Source: Isoetes taiwanensis (lineage: Eukaryota; Streptophyta; Lycopodiopsida; Isoetales; Isoetaceae). From it: a stretch of 64,000 nt of DNA. Every line of letters begins with the position of its first letter. Positions within the stretch are counted from its first letter, which is position 1. Shown in pieces: positions 11,311 through 21,203 of this stretch. Position numbers and translations under genes: made by a program. The DNA lies in the NCBI GenBank assembly GCA_021234155.1, contig JAJEKV010000237.1, positions 558,001-622,000 on the forward strand, written 5' to 3'. Below the pieces are notes generated by a model that saw nothing but the letters and a program-made list of their open reading frames with translations, had not been told where the DNA came from and did not search any database.

Positions 11311-11684
11311 TGTTCATTTGTGTAGGGAAAGGTACGAAAGGGATGTGTTGGTACGGTGACAGTGGCGGCAGCTAAGGTCACAGCTATGGCAAAGCAAGGC
11401 TCTCTCTGGCAGCTAACGGACGAGCAAGGCGGCGGGCAGAAAAGAAACGAAAATAAAAAATAACCGTTTTAAATTTCAAAAAGTTTTTTTTGAATTTTTT
11501 ATACGGTGGAAATATATGCGTTTTTATAGTGGGCGTGATAGGAAAAATGTGTGTTTCTTTTTGAATTCTGAGTCGATGTTTTGCTGATCACACCCCTTTG
11601 ATGCTGTTTTGACGCCAGTTACCTATGTCCTTTCGTCGATTAAACTGTCCCTGACGCGTTGGTCAAAAATTGCCTCTATTCGAG
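11311..11684. other. Spacer between the unknown relic and the DNA transposon
   Basis: AT-rich from 11,450, with runs of A and T. It contains no ORF of note. It may contain the promoter of the minus-strand relic (TATA-like ATAAAAACGCATATA on that strand near 11,515), which is inference. Confidence 0.35.
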
Positions 11685-11688
11685 TTAC
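11685..11688. other. Left copy of target-site duplication TTAC
   Basis: TTAC directly precedes the left terminal inverted repeat, and the same four bases directly follow the right one at 20,957-20,960. They are in direct, not inverted, orientation, as expected for a target-site duplication. Confidence 0.75.
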
Positions 11689-11710
11689 GGGTAAAAGCAT
11701 GAAAGGGTGT
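11689..11710 (+). repeat. Left terminal inverted repeat of the 9.27-kb transposon
   Basis: Begins GGGTAAAAGCATGAAAGG. It is the reverse complement of 20,935-20,956 except for T/C at the twelfth base. Confidence 0.9.
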
Positions 11711-11726
11711 CTATAAATGTAGCCCT

Positions 11727-11752
11727 TTTTGTACATATACATATGTACAAAA
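11727..11752. repeat. Subterminal 12-bp palindrome containing GTACAT
   Basis: TTTTGTACATAT, a two-base spacer, then its exact complement ATATGTACAAAA, 17 bp inside the left terminal repeat. GTACAT is the motif that recurs through the element, so this is a candidate transposase-binding site. Confidence 0.7.
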
Positions 11753-11936
11753 TGCACATTTTTGGAATAACTGTCATCATGATCCGCTAGTAACTGCCAT
11801 GATTAATGGCTATCCACTACTCTGAACCCGCAATTATCGGATTTTGAAATTCTTTCCCAAATTCTTTCTTGGTTTGCCTCTCGTTCACTATCCCTTTGCC
11901 TTCTCGCTTGAATTCGATCGAATTCTTCATCTAGCT

Positions 11937-14900
11937 ATGGCCCCAAAACGCGCCCCCGGATGAGTGCTTGCTCATCACCACGCCAAGCAAGAAGCCGGTG
12001 CTTCCCGTGGGTGGATTTTTACCTCCAAGGAGTTTACGTTTGGGTTCCGAGGTGATCCAAGCCAAAGACCTCCGTGATAAACATGTAGAGGCCCACATAC
12101 CCAACCTAGAGATGGTTATGAAGCGAGGTATGGGGTGACGCCTCCAAAAAACAGACGAGGATTCAAGGAAGGGAGAATCTAGAACGCATGGAAAGATGAT
12201 TTTTTTAAATATTATGAATTGGTTTATGGCAAGAAACAGGTTACAAACCATTATATTTCTACCTATTTTGCCAGAGCATTTGCTCTTCACTTGAAGGGAC
12301 GGCTTGTTGATTGGATGGACGTGGCTAGGACCGCCAAAGATCTTGCCAAAACCCTCATTTTCGGGCGTTAAGGAGGACCCTACAGGTAAATCCTCAACTA
12401 TCAAACAGGGACATCGATTGCGGTAATATTAGAGCCCTGGGTTATTCTAGATCAGATGTTGACACAATAAAGCAGTTACTTAAGCATGGGTTGGAGGAGA
12501 AAACTAACCTATTGAATGAAGTAGAAGCATTGGAAGAAAGAAGGAGGGATGCATTGAAGGTCATCAGCCGGATTGAGGGTAGAAAGGATATGCTATCCGA
12601 AGATCTGCAGCAGATCCGCCGAGAAAATAGATGAGACAAAAGCAGAATTTGACAAATTGTCCCGGGATCCTGGCTGGAAATCAAGTTATGTTGGAGTATT
12701 GAAGTACAAGTTGGAAGACTTGGTTATGAGTAGACATGATAAAGAGCAAAGACTCTTCTAAGCTAGACATTGGTTTGCGGGGAAGCAACTAAAGAAATTG
12801 AAAGGCATGAAATCTTAATTGAACAAGCAAAGGAAAAACTTAATTGCATTGAATTGGTTCAGCAAAGGCATTCACAGATTTTGGATTTCATGGGGAGAGC
12901 AGGACCTATTGTTCTGCACCCGAGGCCCTACCCTGTAGGAGCTACTTCTATAGAGCAGTTCATCACATTCAGTTCATGTACCTGTTGTGGCCAAGGCTTT
13001 GGCAAAACTGGTTTGTTGCTGCTAGCTCCATGCAGAGATGCTTATTGCCTCTTCTGCTTGTGTTATCTGGTCCATGAAAGACAGAATTGCATAAAAGGTT
13101 GCATCTGGGATGAGGGCATTCGAATTCAGCTTGGTTTCCCTGCTGTGAAAGGTATGCATTGCTCTCAACTAATTTAAACTTATATTTCACTTAATTCATA
13201 TTTGTTATTGTAATCTGCATAGTTCTACATGTATGGCTTTCAGTGCATTGCTATTCCTTGTACATGTATAACTTTTAGTGTACATACATGTAGAAAGCAG
13301 GTACATATGCATATATTTGCTTGTTTATTGATGCTTTTATTTTTGAGCTTGGACTGCAGTTGTATCAGTTGTACATGTCTCTAATGGAGTCTACATCTGC
13401 AAATAGATGTACATGCATTTATTTTTAGAGTGCATCTGTAGATGGATTCATAAGTATGTGCATTTTTTACATATATGTGCTTTTTTTTGGGCATAGATCT
13501 ACATTCCCTAACTGGATACCTGGGTACATCTGGATACATCAGTGTACATCTGGGTACACTGATGTACCTTTATGTACATTGAGGAACATGTACATGTACA
13601 TTTGGCTATAGTTAAATGTAGTTACTTACATTTGGTACATTTTATGTACATTTTATGTACATGCTTGGCAGAATGTACCAGATATTTCTCATTAGTTCTG
13701 TTTTCATGTTCTTTTATGTCTATTGAAATTTAGATCATTTGTTTGTTTGCAGATGAGGCTGTTCCTATCCCAGAAGCAGCTTTAATGGCTGATGTTCTTG
13801 AGCCATCTGCATCGACTCTCTTCTGATTTTTCGAGCATAATAAGCGCATCGAATCAGAGACCCTCTACCTTCCAGCTCCAGATCACCAATGACATTTACG
13901 ATTACGATAATAGAACAATCTGCAACAGTGCCTCCTCGAACATGGCAAAGTGAAGTTGAGGAAATTGAGAGGATGGCACTTGAGAAAGCTAAAGCAGTTG
14001 CAGGTGCAGATGCTTCAATGACTGCTGCAACAGAAACTCCTTCATCACCAAGTGCTAAATTAGTAATTGGAGAAGCTAAGAAAGATTCAGCTTCTGTCTC
14101 AGCATCATCTGCAGGTCCCAGTTCTGGACCTATTACAGAAGAAGCTACAAAGGAATCAGATCCAGATTTTATCCCAGGAGATACCAGGGAAGAGGAAGCT
14201 GAGTTGGTAGTTGAGTCCACTCCAAAGAGGAGGCAAAAGAATGCTGGTGATGGCACTCCAAGAGGAAAAAAACAGGCAAAATCTCCAAAGAAAAAAAAAA
14301 TGTCCTCCTAAAAAGAAAAATCTCCAGGCAAAAAAGTGCCACCACCACCTAGAAAGAGGTATGTCCAAGATGAACTAATTTTGTTAAACATCTCAGATTT
14401 ATGATAATTAACCACATTTTTTTTGTACATAGGACACGATCACAGGCCGTGAAGGAAGCTGATCCTGATCCTTCTGAGTCGGAACCGGAAGAGGAAGAGG
14501 ATGAAGATCTACATGTGATAACAAATAAGGTGCAAAGAATCCACGTAAGATGCTTTGAAGCAGGTGATGAATTTACAAGGTGAGTAATATACAATTGATT
14601 ACAATAGATATATTCTTTTGCTAATGCGTTGTTGTTTCCTTGTACAGTTTAGTGAACCGACTGAAAAGGTTGGTTCCATTCACTCCTTATAGGGATTGTC
14701 CTCCTAAGCTGCACCCTCTATCTTTCAAAGTGATGTTGACGAAGTTCTGCTTGGAAGGCTGGACTTGACCTCTAAGATGGTAGATGTGTGCGTGGGAGGT
14801 AGGCTAGCATTTCAACATATTTATTTTATTTCATTCCCTAAGTCACTCATCTTATGTATTAATATGTATTACGGATTTGTGTGCGTGTACCTTTGTAGCG

Positions 14901-15710
14901 ATCTTCCATCGATTGGAAACACAAGTTTTTACTGGTTCGTAGGACACCTTCCGAATTTTGTGAATTCCCTCAAGAACATGGGGGGCGGATGCACGTAACA
15001 CTAACATAAAGGAAGGGCTGGATGGCATTTTCATTGCAAGATGCCAATACATATTTGTTCCAATTCTGCAAGGCCCAAATGTGGCATTGGCAATACTTGT
15101 GCTTGCTGGTCCGATGAAAAGCTCTTGTCCATCTATAGCTAGCCCAAGTATACAGATCCTCTCTCCTGTCAAAGGCTATGTACCCGATGCTAAAGTGGTC
15201 CAGAAGTAAGTATGAGTTTCTGTTTTAGTTTTATGATTTGATTATTCTCATATTGCAATTTCTTATGCTTGATTTATTCTCACATTGCAATTTTTGCGGG
15301 TTTCATAAGCTTGTGATCAATAACATGATGCTCGGATCCAACAGCTTAAACCATGGTAGGAAGAACTTTGATGCTCATGTGTTCTGTCCTAAAATGCCAG
15401 AAACTAGTACCAGCAACCCTTGCATGTACATTGTGGCTTACATGCACAAATTCATAGATGCCGTGGTTGATGCGACCCAAGCTCCATTTTGTAAGTAGAA
15501 CATGTTATTTTCCTATTAGTTATTTGTTGGTATAGTCCTCTAATACTTGTGCACCATCAGATGACACCCGGTTGGTTCATCGATGCCTATGCCAAGTCAC
15601 GGAGGGATCATCTAATGGAGGCATTAATTGTAGAAGGCTTAGATGAATATACAAGCGCTTGTTCCTACACTGGGGTAGATAGTCCCTTTGACTTGTTTGT
15701 GAATTACTGA
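11937..15710 (+). pseudogene. Multi-exon accessory gene of the transposon: coiled coil, Cys-rich knuckle, Ulp1/C48-like protease
   Basis: The ATG at 11,937 (MAPKRAP) soon needs a one-base shift to read DECLLITTPSKKPVLPVGGF. A second frame gives WKDDFFKYYELVYGKKQVTN and HLKGRLVDWMDVARTAKDLA. From 12,440 a coiled coil follows (LEEKTNLLNEVEALEERRRD), with a frame change near 12,625. Then CTCCGQGF, CRDAYCLFCLCYLV and CIKGC form a RING-like Cys cluster. Introns look real (13,152-13,752, 14,359-14,432 and 14,581-14,647). A charged low-complexity exon (13,889-14,311) is followed by the protease part: CQYIFVPILQGPNVALAIL, NSLNHGRKNFDAHVFCPKMP, and TSNPCMYIVAYMHKFIDAV. These match in order the 'IFVPI..HW', 'DSLNH' and 'CGxY' blocks of SUMO-protease-like C48 enzymes, but the expected His reads Asn. 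The last exon ends FDLFVNY-stop at 15,710. At least three frameshifts mark decay. Confidence 0.55.
13230..13690. repeat. GTACAT-rich intronic array
   Basis: The intron between the Cys-rich exon and the next holds more than a dozen GTACAT or ATGTAC words in loose array, for example GTACATCTGGATACATCAGT near 13,534 and ATGTACATGTACATTTGG near 13,588. Such density is absent from sequence outside the transposon. Confidence 0.75.
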
Positions 15711-16804
15711 GTTTTGTATGAGCCATGCTCAGAGCTTCTTTGTACTCAATAAGTAATGAAAAAAAATTAATTTATTTGGCTCACTTACACCTATGCAAAT
15801 AACAATTGTGTAATTATCAATGTGTTTTCTCAATTGTGTAATCTGAAATGTAATTATAAATTGTGAATAGACTCTCAAGTGTTTTGTTGCCGACAGTGAA
15901 TCATCTAATTCAGGGGAGAAAGCTCATTATCTTTGACTTAAATTACGTGGTTGGGCAAGAGTGTGCACAAGAATGAAAATATTAACTCAAGATACCAAAA
16001 GATCGAAGAAAGATGAGCTTCAATTCAATATAGGAAACAGGTTTTTTTTATCCGCAGCCGGGGTTAGCATCCTTTGTTTGCATTTGTAAGAGAAGGGTTT
16101 GATGTTGCCATCGGTCTTCACTCACTTCTAAAAATCTTCTACCAATTGTGGATCAAATTTGTGATGCTTTTTCCATAAATTTGAAGTTTGTTTACAGCCG
16201 GGGGCGGTGTTGGACTCTGTCACACAAACACCCCACTTGAACCTCAAAGGGGTTGTTTGTGAAGCCATTAGCTGTGGTATGGAAAGAGTACCCCAGTACT
16301 ATGGAAATACGAGTTTTGATCGATGACGAGAGATACAAATCCACGAATCGTAGGAAGCTACATATGTCCTTTCTCTTGGACACCAATATTAGGGGCAGCG
16401 GTTTGTTTGTCATGGAGCTCATTCCATGGCTTAATGGATTGAAAATGGCTGAAGATGGTATAGTGTATGTAAAAGAGCATCCAATGACTAATGCAGCCAG
16501 ATAGCATATCGAAAGCGGTGGAAAATATTTTCTCGGGCAAACTATGGCAAAGAACTTGGGTGCTCTGCTGCCTAAATTTAGTCAATATATGGAGCAAGCA
16601 ATGGAGAAACTGCCGTCATGTTATTGGCCTCTCGAGTGGCCCATTGTTGGTACAGACTAAAACTGATGTACAAATTCAAATGTTATGAATATATGTATGA
16701 AAGTTTTTGTTCATTGCACTTGAGTACTGCTTTTACTTGTCTTTCTTATTGGTACAATTATGAGTGTGTATACATAATTAAGTCAATCTTCATTTGCTTT
16801 GTAG
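15711..16804. other. 3' flank of the protease gene plus unresolved coding-like sequence
   Basis: 15,711-15,780 looks like a 3' UTR (AATAAGTAATGAAAAAAAAT). From 16,253 to 16,500 an 83-codon open frame (KPLAVVWKEYPSTMEIRVLI) and, near 16,540-16,650, another frame (KNLGALLPKFSQYMEQAMEK) look protein-like but could not be joined into a family. They may be exons of a second plus-strand gene that ends at 17,151. Confidence 0.35.
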
Positions 16805-17151
16805 ATGAATGGACTGAAACACAAAAGACTATTATGAAACTAAGAGATAGAGTTCTGCTGCACCCAGAGGTAATAGAAACCAACACAAGCTGCAAGCACA
16901 TAGGGTTGGGGACCGATTATCGCCTCTATACTGCTGTTCCTGGACTGTGGGAAAAGGTTGACCAAATTGAAAACTATGAGGAACGAGCAACCACAAAATG
17001 TATATTGGCAGCAACTCACTTGTTGCACAACCCTTGGGGGAAGGCACGTGTCCGGGAAGATGAAGGCCATGTAGGATGGAAAGGTTTGCCGGCGGCACGA
17101 GCTATAGAAACCGCATGGACTACTGCGTTAGAGGAAGACATGATGCAATAG
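16805..17151 (+). CDS. Last exon of a plus-strand transposon gene, function unknown
   Basis: An AG acceptor (TGCTTTGTAG) at 16,795-16,804 opens a 115-codon frame with no internal stop. It begins DEWTETQKTIMKLRDRVLLH, contains CKHIGLGTDYRLYTAVPGLW and EERATTKCILAATHLLHNPW, and ends LEEDMMQ-stop at 17,151. It faces the transposase stop codon 410 bp away, so the two genes converge. I do not recognise the family. The uninterrupted frame contrasts with the broken exons around it. It might instead be the C-terminal exon of the protease gene if the stop at 15,710 is a decay product. Confidence 0.4.
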
Positions 17152-17557
17152 TCATAAGATATCAGGCTCCTACTGACATTTTGAAGCTAGGCCATGAATT
17201 ATGAGCCACGCTCACTTTCAGGTGTGTTGTATTTATGTCCACAATATAAATATATGAACCATTTGTACATGAAAACCTGTCCATTTCTTATCTTTGCCAT
17301 GACTGAAACTATTTTTAATGTTTATGTAATTCAACTTTCTTATGTTCAATTCTAATCAACTTACACTTAACAAATATCTCTGGAATGTACAACAGATGTA
17401 CATAAGATGTACATAGGATGTATATATTATGTACATTGATGTACCTAATGCACTATTGAAGTAGTCCTTGTCATGTACAATGAAAATTTGTTCAGTTCTT
17501 ATCTCTTATATGAACAAAGTATTACAATATTTTGGACGAAAGTACCACAGATCTGAC
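17152..17557. other. Convergent intergenic spacer with GTACAT motifs
   Basis: Lies between the two convergent stop codons. A run of GTACA-containing words (ACAGATGTACATAAGATGTA, then more) occupies 17,385-17,445. AT-rich, consistent with paired 3' UTRs. Confidence 0.5.
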
Positions 17558-20500
17558 TTAGTCCAAGTCATCTACAATTGCTGGAAGTTGTGATAACAAT
17601 GTCTCATGGACTTCATATGGCAAGTGAAATGCTGTGCTTGCCCCCTTCAGCTTGTGTTTTACTTTCTTGAATGGGATTCGAACCCCAATCACAGATTCTG
17701 CAGGTACCAAAACATTCTTAGTAGGAAGCAGTTTATACTTATTGTGGCAGCCTGGGATTAGTTCATAATATTGTCCTTCAATGACACTAGTGCCAGCAGA
17801 GTAATCATTTCCATAGTCATCAATTGAATCTTCTTCCAATGCATGCTTTTCCCTCGGTGCACATGATAACATAGTATGAAACACCTTCCACATTGTCGGT
17901 GTCGCAAAAGACACAAATACATCTGAAACTCCTCTGGTGTCATCTAAACCGACCTCGTCTTACGATACAAAACATCCACATCATTTTCAGCTTCACCACA
18001 AGAGGCAATATGATCGTGGGCTCCAAACTTTTAGAGACCATTCTCCACAATGTTTAATGTTCTCACAATTCAACCAATTGAAGTTAATGCAAGCATCACA
18101 AAAGCACGAGAGTGGTCTCAGATAGCAACTTTGTTGGATCTCGCTGGGTTTATAGTTGACACGTAGAATGTATCTGCACGAGTACCGGTAAAGTCTTGCA
18201 ATTGAATGCTTGCTGCCTGTTCACATCTGTTTTCCAACCTCCCAAAACACCCTTTCACAATCCAGATTCCTTGGCCCTTAAAACCGCACAAATTTGTTTT
18301 ACTTTTGATCCACGGCATGCCATTTTGTTTTCTCTCGCTTTCGCTCTCAAGCCACAACTTTGCTATACCAGCCCTCGCCATCATGTGTGCCTTTCCCATG
18401 GCGGATCCAAAGAAATTCCATATCACTCGAATTTTATTTTCAACATGGTATCTACAGATTCCATACCATGCCCGTGCAGATTTGAATTGAGATGCACAAC
18501 CATCCGACCACACATAATGAAAGTTTATGTATCCACCTCCATTATTCTTAAGCCACCCCAAATGTAATTTAAAACCATGTTGCACAAAATGAGTGTCATG
18601 CTTTCTGTCACTGTTTTTTTAAGCTTACCTTCTATTTTCATCATTGAAATATGGACCAAAATACTAATTTGATCAGGATTCCAATGCTCGGATTGCACTT
18701 CTGTCCATGGTTTCAATGTGTAGTTCTCTGCAAAGTCAACAACAGACAACACACTATTATCCGGGAGTTTCTCAACACATCTTTTAAACTGTTTGCTCTG
18801 CCAGTGTGCTGTAAAGTTATGATCTGTAAACTTAGCAAGCTGATTTTTCATGTTCTTTAACAAAGCAGATGCTTTGTCATTCGATCAACTAATCTAAGCC
18901 GGATGTACCTTTTTGGATGGCTCATTGACATATGCATATACTTGCCGATCCACATTAAATTCCATCTTCCTCGTTTTGGGCCGGATGTCGAATTTCTTCA
19001 CTCCACATTCATCACATTCGCCTTTGATGCATTTTAGTTTATGCCATTCATCCAGTCACAAATTCTCGCAAAACTGTTGACCTCCACAAGATACTAACAT
19101 TATCAAAAGTCTTCTTGTTTGCTTGACATACTCCATTGTTTTTCTTTGGGATGCAACCATTGCAGCAGCAAGTGCAATTAACATGTAGGGATCTCCTCAT
19201 ATCATTGAAGGCCTTTAAATACGGATCCGCTTGCTCATGTTTGACACAACAACATGTGTTTCTCTCCTTCAATTTCCTTATGCAATCGGGTTTTGAGATA
19301 CTGAACTGTCAAGGCGAATTTTGGTATCAGGATTCTGATATACAAACTGTTGATAAAGCTCAGACTGCAATAACAAAACCATTAAAGACCATGTTAGCAA
19401 AATGATGTCGGCAACCAGATGCCAAAAGAGTATTGAACTATACTATTGTACAATTAATGTATGGTCTATGTACATAAAATGTCCATCCAACAGTTCCATC
19501 GACTGTTATCAGACATCTAATGTACATCTAATGTAATGACCAACAGTTCCATCGACTCATTCTTGTACATCCAATGTACATCCAATGTACATCCAGTGTA
19601 CATCTAATTAATGTTCCAATATTAGTACATCACATTAATGTTACAATATTAGTACAACTAATGTACATATGTCAGATTTGTTTGGCTTCATTACCTGAAA
19701 GTACACTAAAATGTAAAATGATGTAATTTTGATATTCAAGTACATGTAAATGCAGCTGCATGGACATGTAAGTGTTAATGGATGTACATCTAAAAAGTAC
19801 CTAATAGCACATCACTGCAAGATTTTTACGCCATTGTGTAAACAATGTATAAATGTAAACAATGTAAAATGCAATACATTTCATGAAAACCATGTGTATT
19901 CATTAACGAGGTCACTTTCGGAATGTAACTAGAATGTCTGAGGAAGAAAGTCATGAAAGAATTTTGGAAGAAAACATAATCTCCAAAACTGAATTGATTC
20001 AATTACAAGAGCAAACTGTGAGATATCAAGGTATTGTATTGCTTGTGTTCTCCTCTTCATGACATCTCTAACCTTTGGTGAAACTTTGGTATTGTCAAGC
20101 CAAAATTCACGAACGACATTTGATTGAATCATCGATTCTATTTGATCTTGGCATCCTTCTGCCAAAGCCCATACATTTGCTCCACTTAATGACATTATCT
20201 TCCTTCTTCTTGCTGCAGCTTTGGATAAATTTCTTGGTTGTATCTTTAGCAATTTTGAAGAAACATTCTTGTTTATATCTCCTTTTTTTCCAACAATCAT
20301 TGATAATGATGAATGTTTTGCAGCCAATTTATCTTTGCTATTAGCGGAATTTTACTTCTTGAAGCCCATCTTTCAAGTTTCGATCATTGATTTCATAACA
20401 ATAACTTCGGAAGGATTTCCAATTATGTGTTCGAAAACAGGGAAAAAGTCGTCATCTTGCAACAAACGATCACAAAAACTAATCTTTGATCCGACGGACG

Positions 20501-20639
20501 GCGTTTGCAAAGAATCGAGGATGCAATCCACCGACTGTCAACACTTATTTGCTTTATTTGTTTTGTGGCATAACACCGGCCAATGTCGGCATACTTACTT
20601 TTTAGAACCATCACTTCCATTGGAATTCTCACCCTCCAT
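17558..20639 (-). pseudogene. DDE-like transposase with Cys-rich domain (VDFAENY / HDT / SDG type), frameshifted
   Basis: The start at 20,639 gives MEGENSNGSDGSKK, followed by a plausible GTAAGT donor. The next exon reads SVDCILDSLQTPSVGSKISF. Then come AAARRRKIMSLSGANVWALA and VVREFWLDNTKVSPKVRDVM (20,200-20,050). A Cys-rich block near 19,270-19,150 (ERNTCCCVKHEQAD, NCTCCCNGCIPKKNNGVCQ) precedes KGECDECGVKKFD (about 19,030). The catalytic-looking core is LSVVDFAENYTLKPWTEVQS (Asp near 18,737), KHDTHFVQHGFKLHLGWLKN, YVWSDGCASQFKSARAW (Asp near 18,504) and WNFFGSAMGKAHMMARAG. The C-terminus (17,914-17,558) ends QLPAIVDDLD. Aspartates in the first and third blocks suggest a DDE/D nuclease. A third acidic residue may be lost where MMARAG stands. 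Frames change several times and introns hold GTACAT repeats. Confidence 0.7.
19440..19800. repeat. GTACAT array within the transposase gene
   Basis: Repeated words such as TGTACATCCAATGTACATCC and TGTACATCTAATTAATGTT occur at least ten times, with a few-base spacing. The array lies between the N-terminal and Cys-rich coding blocks and is probably an intron. Confidence 0.75.
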
Positions 20640-20934
20640 GAACAGAATGAAATTGATTTGTATTTCTTGTAGATTCAATTGGCATGTGTTTGCTTCTGGA
20701 ATTCGTTCGGTGTTCGTCCTGTGAAAGGGGGGAATTTCGGAAAGGGAGGGACGGATCCATTCGAATTGGTTCGGTGGTTCGGTGGTTAACCAAGAATTTC
20801 GGGGGGAATGTCAGGGATGATCTTGCAATCATTGCATATCTGACACAAAATGACAAACCATAGTATCTTGATGTACATCTAAAATGTACCCCAAAAAAGC
20901 ACAAATTCGTCCTTCAATTCAGTACGATGTACGT

Positions 20935-20956
20935 ACACCCTTTCGTGCTTTTACCC
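20935..20956 (-). repeat. Right terminal inverted repeat of the 9.27-kb transposon
   Basis: Reads ACACCCTTTCGTGCTTTTAC plus CC on the plus strand. It mirrors the left end with one mismatch and is followed directly by the TTAC duplication at 20,957-20,960. Confidence 0.9.
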
Positions 20957-20960
20957 TTAC
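20957..20960. other. Right copy of target-site duplication TTAC
   Basis: Matches 11,685-11,688 in direct orientation. Confidence 0.75.
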
Positions 20961-21190
20961 CTTTAAAAAACCTTGGAAACAAGAGATCTCCTTCTCTCCA
21001 AGAACTTAACATACCTAATCCTAAGAACCTATATATTGGTTCCTAACTAGCTTAATCCTCCCACAAATAGGCCAACTTACATACTAGCTATGGAATTGGA
21101 ATAGTTCAACTGAAGTTAAAGTACCCTATAACTAACCAATCTAACTAGTTAGACCATGGCCAGTCCAATGATTTGGTCTACCAAAGTTAT

Positions 21191-21202
21191 GCTCTGATAC
21201 CA
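21191..21202 (-). other. Initiator-Met tRNA primer binding site of a minus-strand LTR element
   Basis: GCTCTGATACCA is the exact complement of the standard plant PBS TGGTATCAGAGC. A TG (21,204) begins one base to its right, as expected where the LTR of a minus-oriented element ends. No gag or pol is found to the left before the 9.27-kb transposon ends at 20,960, so the element is truncated or a miniature (TRIM-like) form. Confidence 0.6.
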
Positions 21203-21203
21203 C

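Larger units (their letters stand above)
11689..20956. mobile_element. Complete-ended 9.27-kb DNA transposon with DDE-like transposase and Ulp1-like protease genes
   Basis: The ends match as inverted repeats over 22 bp (GGGTAAAAGCAYGAAAGGGT plus two bases), with one mismatch, and are flanked by TTAC direct repeats. Inside are a plus-strand gene block (11,937-15,710, with another coding exon ending at 17,151) and a minus-strand transposase (20,639-17,558), arranged tail to tail. GTACAT motifs are dense near both ends and in introns. The transposase blocks VDFAENY, KHDTHFVQHGF and SDGCASQFK do not belong to the hAT, MuDR, CACTA, Harbinger, mariner or piggyBac types as I know them. A 4-bp duplication would fit Sola-like or TTAN-targeting superfamilies, but that assignment is inference. 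Both gene blocks are frameshifted, so this copy is probably dead. Confidence 0.85.

Noticed and set aside
13230-13690. GTACAT array as a plain microsatellite
   Set aside because: Spacing and flanks vary, and it recurs only in parts of one transposon, so it is better viewed as element-specific motifs.
18196-18567. 123-codon plus-strand ORF
   Set aside because: It is the antisense shadow of the transposase SDG region. The minus frame carries the motifs.
11689-20956. Assignment of the large element to piggyBac or Kolobok because of the TTA-like target
   Set aside because: The duplication is TTAC, not TTAA, and the transposase blocks are not those of piggyBac. Kolobok or Sola membership cannot be settled without a profile search.
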